A DNA stretch of 64,000 bases from positions 248,001 to 312,000 of the forward strand of contig CALGSZ010000106.1 in NCBI GenBank assembly GCA_937901745.1. Reading direction: 5' to 3'. The notes under the pieces were generated by a model. It saw only the letters and a program-made list of their open reading frames with translations. It was not told the DNA's origin and ran no database searches. The number at the start of each line of letters is the position of its first letter. Within the stretch, counting starts at the first letter, position 1. This DNA is from an uncultured Chloroflexota bacterium. Its GTDB lineage: Bacteria > Chloroflexota > Chloroflexia > Thermomicrobiales > UBA6265. Made by a program: the position numbers and the translations under genes. Shown here piece after piece: positions 58,248 through 64,000 of this stretch.

Positions 58248-58970
58248 TCACTCTTTGGTCAGGGACATGGCCACCGACAGCTCACGCTCGTGCTGCCCAA
58301 GGTGTTGAGCCATCGCCTCGCGAGCGCCCGCCTCGTCGCCTGCTTCCACCGCCTTGAAGATTCGCTCGTGCCCCGCGATAGATGTCGGGATGATGCTCGG
58401 ATCAGACGAGGTTGTGATGATCGACCCGATCCGGCGCAACGTATTGATTGGTCGCATGAGCTCGCAGATCAGCTTGTTCCCACTTGCGACCAAGAGCGCC
58501 TCATGGAAATCGATATCAACTTTGGTCTGCTCCTCTGGCGAAAGCCCGATCTTGTGCATCTCCTCAACGAGCTCCGCTAACCGCTTGAGGTGGCAGTCGC
58601 GCCGGTTCAACGCGGCAAGGCCCGCCGCCTCGACTTCCACCGCGCGCCGTACGCTGAGAAGATCCGGCACGAGATCCTGAATTAGCTGGGACGATACGCG
58701 AACCGCGAGCAGCTCCGGGTCGAGTTCGCGCCATTGGTCGCGATCCTGAACGATCGTTCCCAGACCTTGCCGAGCTTGGATCAATCCAATTCGTTGCAAA
58801 CGGGCCAAAGCCTCACGAATGACCGTTCGGCTCACGCCGAATCGAGCAGTCAGCTGAGCCTCGGTCGGGAGCATCGAGCCAGGTTGGATACTCCCTGAAA
58901 GAATTTCGGTGGCTATTTCAGTAACGACAGCATCCGATAAAGGAGGGCGACGCAATACGTTCGTACTCAT
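58248..58970 (-). CDS. FadR-subfamily GntR transcriptional regulator
   Basis: Regulator of 240 aa. The N-terminal winged helix has 'AVVTEIATEILSGSIQPGSM' and 'LPTEAQLTARFGVSRTVIRE'; the C-terminal all-helical FCD effector domain has 'DLLSVRRAVEVEAAGLAA', 'DIDFHEALLVASGN' and 'HERIFKAVEAGDEAGAREAM', with the metal-binding Asp/His pattern. It ends the catabolic operon region but has its own promoter-like sequence and an adjacent inverted repeat, so autoregulation is likely. ATG 58970 ('MSTNVLRRPPL') is chosen. It probably senses a sugar acid or related substrate of the upstream transporter. Confidence 0.9.
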   Translation of the reverse strand: MSTNVLRRPPLSDAVVTEIATEILSGSIQPGSMLPTEAQLTARFGVSRTVIREALARLQRIGLIQARQGLGTIVQDRDQWRELDPELLAVRVSSQLIQDLVPDLLSVRRAVEVEAAGLAALNRRDCHLKRLAELVEEMHKIGLSPEEQTKVDIDFHEALLVASGNKLICELMRPINTLRRIGSIITTSSDPSIIPTSIAGHERIFKAVEAGDEAGAREAMAQHLGQHERELSVAMSLTKE

Positions 58971-59023
58971 TTGAAAACCCCAGTTTCGGGGTACGCGGTC
59001 CCGAGCGGGATCCACGCCCCGCT

Positions 59024-59052
59024 AATCTACGAAGGACATAGCTAACAAACAA
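59024..59052 (-). promoter_or_regulatory. Promoter of the FadR-type regulator
   Basis: On the minus strand TTGTTT (59047-59052) and TAGATT (59024-59029) are 17 bases apart, about 55 bases before the start codon. The surrounding 60 bases are AT-rich against a GC-rich background. Confidence 0.45.
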
Positions 59053-59065
59053 CGAATTTCTTCGT
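59052..59065. promoter_or_regulatory. Putative operator ACGAA-N4-TTCGT
   Basis: Perfect 5-bp inverted repeat with a 4-base centre, abutting the -35 box of the regulator promoter. Placement suggests repression of that promoter, perhaps by its own product. No second copy was noticed. Confidence 0.35.
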
Positions 59066-59085
59066 CTATACCAAAAATGTCACGC

Positions 59086-60327
59086 TTATAGGGAGGTTTG
59101 CAAATCCAAGTTCCCAATTGAGTCGAGTAGATCAGAAATTCCCGACACGAGTGGGGGCTCTGCTCGACTGCCTGTCCACGGCTGCTTGAGACCATGTCCG
59201 GTCAGCAAGCACACCACCTTGTCACCCTTGGTAATCGCCCCCCGTCGCCGTAGCTCGGCCACACCCGCGATCGATGTCGCGGCCGCCGGCTCGACGAACA
59301 GCCCTTCCCGCTGCGCGACCACTTGACCAGCTTCGAAGATCACGCTATCTGGCACGGCAAGCGCCACGCCGTTCGTTTCGCGCACGGCACGTAGCGTCAG
59401 CTCCCCGTCCCCTTCGTACCCCACCAGTGGATCATTGAGTCCTGAAACGACGGTTTCGACTCGCTCCCAGGCCGTCACGTCGTCGCGATTCTCGTCGAAT
59501 GACCGGGCAATCGGCGCGCACCCACTTGGCTGCGCGGCAACGAGTCGCGGCATCCGATCCGCGAGGCCGAACCGAATCAGTTCCAAGAAGCCCTTCCACA
59601 CGCCGAATAGCAGCGGGCCAGAGCTCACCGGCACCACGATCCAGTCCGGAACACCCCCGAGTTGCTCAAAGAGCTCATACGCGACCGACTTGTTGCCCTC
59701 TATCGCGACAGCGTTGACAAACGTTGTGGTGAGATTCACCCACCCCTTCACGTGCCCGAGCTGTCGCGCAAGCTGAAACGATCGCGAAAAGTCGCCTTCC
59801 ACGCGAAAGACCAATGCCCCGTGCGCCATAGCGACCGCGACTTTCGGAGCAGGAGTCGAAGCTGGAATAAGAATCACCGCGGGCACGCCCGCTCGCGCCG
59901 CATACGTCGCGACTGAACCAGCCGCGTTGCCGCTAGAGGCGCAAACGACAGCCTCGGCCCCGCGTTCGAGGGCATGAGCCATCCCGACGACGACGCAACG
60001 GTCCTTGAAGGATCCAGACGGATTGAGATGGTCTAGCTTGCACCAAAGATCGGGAGTGTCGAGGTCCTGACCCGCTCTTGAGGCCGGTATCAGCGGCGTC
60101 CCACCCTCACCGAGGCTCAGGCTTTGCAAGGGTCGTTCGACTGGGTAGAGTGGCGCGTACTTCCACAGATCGCGAATCTGCCCGTCGAACAAAGACCGCG
60201 CATCCACCCCCTCATAGTCGAGGTGGACCTCTTGTGGGGCTCCGCACGCCTCACAATAATCAGGAGGGAATCGCGTGTCCCTCTTGCCGCAGACCGTGCA
60301 ACGAATTTCCCAAGCCTTGGCCTTCAT
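59086..60327 (-). CDS. Threonine-synthase-like PLP enzyme (fold type II)
   Basis: Cytosolic PLP enzyme, 413 aa. An N-terminal zinc-ribbon (Cys10, 13, 25, 28: 'CTVCGK', 'CEACG') resembles archaeal-type threonine synthases. 'GEGGTPLIPASRAG' and the PLP lysine K108 in 'NPSGSFKDRC' follow, then 'VVCASSGNAAGSVATYAA' and 'LFVEPAAATSIAGVAEL'. Known relatives make Thr from phosphohomoserine or act as Thr/Ser dehydratase, diaminopropionate lyase or cysteate synthase. Its ATG overlaps the stop of an ABC permease (ATGA), so it belongs to a solute-uptake operon and a catabolic role on an imported amino acid is plausible. A biosynthetic ThrC would be unusual here. Confidence 0.8.
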   Translation of the reverse strand: MKAKAWEIRCTVCGKRDTRFPPDYCEACGAPQEVHLDYEGVDARSLFDGQIRDLWKYAPLYPVERPLQSLSLGEGGTPLIPASRAGQDLDTPDLWCKLDHLNPSGSFKDRCVVVGMAHALERGAEAVVCASSGNAAGSVATYAARAGVPAVILIPASTPAPKVAVAMAHGALVFRVEGDFSRSFQLARQLGHVKGWVNLTTTFVNAVAIEGNKSVAYELFEQLGGVPDWIVVPVSSGPLLFGVWKGFLELIRFGLADRMPRLVAAQPSGCAPIARSFDENRDDVTAWERVETVVSGLNDPLVGYEGDGELTLRAVRETNGVALAVPDSVIFEAGQVVAQREGLFVEPAAATSIAGVAELRRRGAITKGDKVVCLLTGHGLKQPWTGSRAEPPLVSGISDLLDSIGNLDLQTSL

Positions 60328-61151
60328 TCCTTGACCGCTCCAAAGGTCAGACCACGTACGAGGTAGCGTCCGAGCAAGAACGCGAGCAAGAACGGCGGCA
60401 AGATGGTCACCATCGAGACCGCGGCGAGCTTGTGCCACTCCAGCTGGACATTGGTCCAGAAGCTTGCGGCGGCCACGGTGAGGGTCTGCGAATTGATGCT
60501 GCTCAGGATCAGCGCGAAGAAGAACTCGTTCCAGGAAAAGATGAAGGCAAAGACGGTGGAGACGACGATTCCGGGCGCTGCCAGCGGAAAAATGATGTTC
60601 ACGAAGGCTCGCAGGCGGGTTGCGCCATCAACCAACGCAGACTCGTCGAGCGATCGCGGCACCTCCGCAAAGAAGTCCTTCATCAACCAGACCACCAAGG
60701 GCAGGTTGACCGTCAGGTTGACAAGGATCAACGCCGTCAGCGTGCCGACGAGCTCGAGCCGGCGCATGACCAGGTAGAAGGGGAGCACGACCGCGATCGG
60801 CGGCGCCATCCGGACCGAAAGCATCCAGAAAAGTAGGTCCTTTCGGCCGAAGAAGGTGAAGCGATCGAAGGCGTAGGCTGCGGGCACCCCCAGAATGAGA
60901 CACACAGCGGTACTGCCTGATGCCACCAGGAGGCTATTCCATAGCTGATTGGAATAACCGCTCAGGATTGTCTCTCGATACGCCCCCAGCGTTGGCTTGA
61001 ACCAGAAGACAGGTGGCGTGGCGAAGATCAGGTCAGGCGACTTCAGGCTCAGCAACAGGAACCAGATGACGGGAAAGAGAAACGCGAGCGTCGCCACCCA
61101 AACGATGATGGTGAGAAGCACACGGCTGCGGCTGTTAGATGTGAGCACCAC
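60324..61151 (-). CDS. ABC transporter permease, CUT1 (MalG-like)
   Basis: Inner-membrane permease, 275 aa, six helices. 'LTIIVWVATLAFLFPVIWFL' opens the protein; the EAA loop is 'DESALVDGATRLRAFVNIIF' (about 167-186), and it ends 'RYLVRGLTFGAVKE'. The start is GTG 61151 with GAGGGG six bases upstream; it overlaps the MalF-like gene by 17 bases. The stop overlaps the threonine-synthase-like start. It pairs with the permease at 61135-62073. Confidence 0.9.
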   Translation of the reverse strand: MVLTSNSRSRVLLTIIVWVATLAFLFPVIWFLLLSLKSPDLIFATPPVFWFKPTLGAYRETILSGYSNQLWNSLLVASGSTAVCLILGVPAAYAFDRFTFFGRKDLLFWMLSVRMAPPIAVVLPFYLVMRRLELVGTLTALILVNLTVNLPLVVWLMKDFFAEVPRSLDESALVDGATRLRAFVNIIFPLAAPGIVVSTVFAFIFSWNEFFFALILSSINSQTLTVAAASFWTNVQLEWHKLAAVSMVTILPPFLLAFLLGRYLVRGLTFGAVKE

Positions 61152-62073
61152 GGTACACCCCTCGAATGAAGGCTTGGCTCAGAATGACGACCGAGATGAG
61201 AATCATGAAGCTGATCGCCGCCGCGTACCCCATCTCGAAGAAATTGAGCCCCTGCTGGAACCCGAAGTACGTGACCGTCATCGTCGTGTTGCCAGGACCG
61301 CCTCGCGTCGTCGCGTAGATGATGTCGAACGTCTTGACCGCGTCCATGATTCGGAGCAGCAAGACGACCAACAGCACGCGCTTCAGCATCGGCAGCGTGA
61401 TCGAGTAGAGGATTTGCCAGGACGAAGCGCCGTCAACTTGCGCGGCCTCGATCGGCTCGTTTGAGAGGCTCTGAAGTCCAGCCGCGACGACGAGGATGAC
61501 GAACGGCGTCCACTGCCAAACATCGATCAAGATGACCGCCGCCATCGCGACGCCTGGGGTCGCCAGGATTCCATCACTTACGACGATGCCAACCTTTTCC
61601 AATAGGTAGGGAACGATTCCGTAACCGGAAAAGAACATGTAGCGGCCAATCAGGCCGGCGATCACCGGCGCCACCATCGTTGGGGTAATGATCAGTGCCC
61701 GCGCGAGCCGAACGCCGGGCAGCTTCTGGCTGAGCACTAACGCGAGGAAGATACCGAGCACGAACTCGATGGTGACTGACCCGACTACAAAGACGACGGT
61801 ATTCCTCACAGTCTCGAGGAACACCTCGTCATGAATCGCTTTGGCGTAGTTATCAAGGCCAACGAAACGTCGACCGACCTGCGGACGAGTGAGATTCCAC
61901 TTATAGAAGCTCAGGACAAGGGCATAGACACTCGGGTAAGCCACCAATGCCGCAAGGGCGATGATTGCTGGCGCCACCCAAACGTACGGCGACAGGCGAC
62001 GCCACAACTGTCGCCCGGACTTCGCGGCTGGCAACGGTGCACTCTCTTGACCAAGGTAGGCGGACCTGGCCAA
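61135..62073 (-). CDS. ABC transporter permease, CUT1 (MalF-like)
   Basis: Inner-membrane permease, 312 aa. 'YVWVAPAIIALAALVAYPSV' is the first helix; 'LTRPQVGRRFVGLDNYAKAI' is the MalF-type loop, with the EAA loop 'EAAQVDGASSWQILYSITLP' and 'IIYATTRGGPGNTTMTVTYF' later. The start is TTG 62073 with GGAGG five bases upstream. It lies 63 bases after the binding-protein gene, separated by a strong hairpin. No ATPase gene is in the cluster, as often for CUT1 systems served by a shared MsiK-type ATPase. Confidence 0.9.
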   Translation of the reverse strand: MARSAYLGQESAPLPAAKSGRQLWRRLSPYVWVAPAIIALAALVAYPSVYALVLSFYKWNLTRPQVGRRFVGLDNYAKAIHDEVFLETVRNTVVFVVGSVTIEFVLGIFLALVLSQKLPGVRLARALIITPTMVAPVIAGLIGRYMFFSGYGIVPYLLEKVGIVVSDGILATPGVAMAAVILIDVWQWTPFVILVVAAGLQSLSNEPIEAAQVDGASSWQILYSITLPMLKRVLLVVLLLRIMDAVKTFDIIYATTRGGPGNTTMTVTYFGFQQGLNFFEMGYAAAISFMILISVVILSQAFIRGVYRGAHI

Positions 62074-62097
62074 CGCCCCCTCCTCCCTGATTGAGAA

Positions 62098-62129
62098 AGC
62101 GCGGGAGGAGGTTGCCCTCCCCCCGCGCT
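62098..62129 (-). other. GC stem-loop after the binding-protein gene
   Basis: AGCGCGGG (62098-62105) pairs with CCCGCGCT (62122-62129), with an inner GGAGG/CCTCC stem. It starts eight bases after the binding-protein stop and lies before the permease start. It could act as a partial terminator or protect the upstream message. Confidence 0.55.
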
Positions 62130-62136
62130 AAGGGAC

Positions 62137-63513
62137 CTACAGGTACCCGAAATCCTTCATGATCTCGACGATCTGCTCTTGAGCCTTGTCCAGAGCCTCC
62201 TCTGGCGTCAGCTCTCCAGTGAGCGCCTCGTTGAGGCGAACACCGAGTACCTCCTCCATCTGCACGTAGGCAGGGATGCGTGGGCGGTACTCTGGGTTCG
62301 CGATGGCAAGTGAGTTCTTGAGGGTTTCGGCCCACGGATACCGGGCCTGGAAATCGGGATGGCTAAGCACCGACTCCCGGTTGACGGCATCAAAGGTGTG
62401 CTCCGTCGTCATCCGGAGGAGGGTTTCGGTGCTGGTCGCCCATTTGATGAACTCCCAGGCCGCTTCCTGCTGCTGGCTGCGCGAGCTGATGCCCAGCGCC
62501 CAACCGCCAAGCTGCGACCGTGCGGAAGCTGGATCCAAAGCGGGCGGCATGCCTGCCGCGACATTGCCGACGATCTTGGACTGGCTCGGATCGGCCGCCA
62601 AGGAAGCATAAACGCTCCAGTGGTACATCATGGCGACCTGGCCATTCCAATACGCGCCGCCGGTGTCGAACCACTCGAAGTCCGTGACGTTGGGCGGAGC
62701 AAACTGCCGCAGCCCGACATAGAAGCGCAGCGCTTCCTTCATCGCCTCGCTGTTGATCGTCGGCGTGAAGTCCCACGGCTCCTCTGGGTACGACTGGAAC
62801 CAAGTCGCGCCGAAGTTGTCAGCGTAGGCGAAGAAGTGGTGGACAATGGACGCGCCGCGCTTTCCATTGAACGCGACACCGTAGTTCGGCTGGCCGTCCC
62901 CGTCCCAGTCCTGGGTGAAGTACTCGGCCATGTCCCGGAACTGGTCCCACGTCTGTGGGACGATCAGGTCATAGCCGTACTTTTCCTTGAACTGCTGCTG
63001 GTGCGTGGGATCCTCCCACAGGTCCTTCCGGTACAGCAGCATCTTGGCGTAAACGCTGAGCGGAACCGAGTAGGTCTGGCCCTTCCAGCTGAATGCCGAC
63101 CACAGGCCCTCAGACAGGTCCTCCCGGTTGACCTGCTCGGCATCCCGGGTGATGAGGTCGTCGAGCGGCAGCGCGTAGTTGCCCTCCGCGAACTCACCAG
63201 TCCACATCGTGTCGATGCTGAGTACGTCGTAGGTTCCGGAGCCACCAACGACATCAAGGACGATCTTGTCCCGAAGGCCCGCGTACTGGACTCCCTCCAG
63301 CTCAACCGTCGCGCCCGTCTTCTCCTCGAAATCCGGGATGAGGCTCTTGAGCGGCTCAAAGAAGGGATCCTGGATCGAGACGACCCTCAGCGTGACACCT
63401 TGGAGATCCTGCGCCGCGGCTCGTCGAGTCCAGTTGACCCCGAGCGAGCCGGCGGCGGCAAGACCCAGTGCCCCCTTGAGCATCTGTCGACGTTGAACAC
63501 GTTGCTCCAACAT
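62137..63513 (-). CDS. ABC transporter extracellular solute-binding protein (family 1), Tat-like leader
   Basis: Extracytoplasmic receptor, 458 aa. The leader 'QRRQMLKGALGLAAAGSLG' has paired Arg and a moderate hydrophobic stretch ending near 'RRAAAQ', compatible with Tat export. 'FEEKTGATVELEGVQYAGLR', 'YDVLSIDTMWTGEFAEGNYA', 'GLWSAFSWKGQTYSVPLSVY' and 'QQQEAAWEFIKWATSTETLL' are family-1 features. AAGGGGGTG precedes the ATG. It lies 121 bases after the Gfo/Idh gene. The ligand is probably a sugar or polyol, by family and by the dehydrogenase neighbour. Confidence 0.88.
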   Translation of the reverse strand: MLEQRVQRRQMLKGALGLAAAGSLGVNWTRRAAAQDLQGVTLRVVSIQDPFFEPLKSLIPDFEEKTGATVELEGVQYAGLRDKIVLDVVGGSGTYDVLSIDTMWTGEFAEGNYALPLDDLITRDAEQVNREDLSEGLWSAFSWKGQTYSVPLSVYAKMLLYRKDLWEDPTHQQQFKEKYGYDLIVPQTWDQFRDMAEYFTQDWDGDGQPNYGVAFNGKRGASIVHHFFAYADNFGATWFQSYPEEPWDFTPTINSEAMKEALRFYVGLRQFAPPNVTDFEWFDTGGAYWNGQVAMMYHWSVYASLAADPSQSKIVGNVAAGMPPALDPASARSQLGGWALGISSRSQQQEAAWEFIKWATSTETLLRMTTEHTFDAVNRESVLSHPDFQARYPWAETLKNSLAIANPEYRPRIPAYVQMEEVLGVRLNEALTGELTPEEALDKAQEQIVEIMKDFGYL

Positions 63514-63634
63514 CGCTACACCCCCTTGAGTGACCGGAAATCCAAGACACAGCGAGCCATTGCCAAGACGCAGTTAGGTCATTGGCTTCCCTCCTGAACA
63601 GGTCTGGTTGATTCGGGCTTAGTGCCCGGGCAGG

Positions 63635-64000
63635 CTAGCTCCCCAAGACCTCGGAGATCGAGACGGGCTTGCCAGATTCGACCGATCGCATCGTGGCTTC
63701 GATCATCACGGTGTTGATCAAGCCGTCTTCAAAGGTGCAGGTCGGCTGAACACCATCGAGGACGCAGTCAACGAAGTACCGCATCGGCTCGTAGAGGAAG
63801 TTGTCGAGTTTGCCGTACATGTTGCGAACACCGATCGGCATCCACGGATAGGAGTAGCGATCGGACGCGATGGCCAACCCGGCGTAATCCTGGTCGTAAT
63901 CGATCTTCCCTTCTGAGCCGTATAGCGTGAAGTGGCAGTCGATGACGTTCGGATTGGAGTCCGGCACAATCCAGGAGGTTTCGAAGGTGATGAAGCAGGA
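63635..64000 (-). CDS. Gfo/Idh/MocA family oxidoreductase, C-terminal part, cut by window edge
   Basis: About 121 C-terminal residues of an NAD(P)-dependent sugar or inositol-type dehydrogenase. 'CFITFETSWIVPDSNPNV' (63946-63997) is the strand typical of the C-terminal domain, followed by 'CHFTLYGSEGKIDYDQ', 'EPMRYFVDCVLDGVQPTCTF' and 'MRSVESGKPVSISEV', standard for the family end. The Rossmann domain lies beyond 64000. It is the most upstream visible gene of the ABC operon, so the imported compound is probably oxidised by it. Confidence 0.85.
   Translation of the reverse strand, partial: SCFITFETSWIVPDSNPNVIDCHFTLYGSEGKIDYDQDYAGLAIASDRYSYPWMPIGVRNMYGKLDNFLYEPMRYFVDCVLDGVQPTCTFEDGLINTVMIEATMRSVESGKPVSISEVLGS

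Overview
The window is about 64 kb of continuous, GC-rich bacterial chromosome with no mobile element, CRISPR array, rRNA or tRNA that I could find. Monoderm-style cell-wall proteins (SH3b-NlpC/P60), LppX-like lipoproteins, three substrate-binding proteins with twin-arginine-type leaders, HslUV beside TopA, and frequent GTG/TTG starts suggest a Chloroflexota bacterium, perhaps of the Thermomicrobia/Sphaerobacter type. That placement is inference from gene content and style, not from a marker search.

Region 1 (1-19.5 kb). A cut-off branched-chain aminotransferase is followed by a peptide-type ABC operon (two permeases and a binding protein, minus strand), hslV-hslU, topA and dprA. Then come a site-2 protease with CBS domains, an IscR-like Rrf2 regulator and a cysteine desulfurase on the plus strand. 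A minus-strand group follows: scpA-scpB, an HD hydrolase, a second site-2 protease, and the two ATPases that probably energise the peptide transporter 13 kb away.

Region 2 (19.8-26 kb). A GT39-like membrane protein, acyl carrier protein, TatC, the ribosome-rescue factor RqcH and guanylate kinase.

Region 3 (26.3-34.4 kb). An LppX-like lipoprotein precedes a nucleoside-centred island. An IclR regulator and a nucleoside hydrolase face a converging operon of deaminase-type amidohydrolase, ABC permease, binding protein, permease and nucleoside deoxyribosyltransferase. Together they could import nucleosides, split them and deaminate the bases.

Region 4 (34.7-43.6 kb). A histone-deacetylase-like hydrolase is translationally coupled to a long coiled-coil protein. 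Then come a YfhO-like membrane protein, a phosphoribosyltransferase, and a secreted hydrolase with seven SH3b repeats and an NlpC/P60 domain, driven by a clear promoter with a leader of about 350 nt.

Region 5 (43.7-54.7 kb). A methyltransferase, the aromatic operon trpB-trpA-aroH-aroF, small and secreted envelope proteins, an S9 peptidase, a SUFU-domain protein, a methyltransferase and a DUF218 protein.

Region 6 (54.8-64 kb). A ureohydrolase with features recalling guanidine hydrolases lies behind an acetyl-CoA-synthetase-like enzyme. Then comes a catabolic operon running leftward from the window edge: Gfo/Idh oxidoreductase, binding protein, two permeases, a threonine-synthase-like enzyme, then a FadR-type regulator with its own promoter. 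No clearly new defence or mobile system is visible. The most unusual items are the acidic tail on HslV, the guanidine-hydrolase-like enzyme, the long NlpC/P60 leader, and the recurrent GC hairpins just after binding-protein genes.
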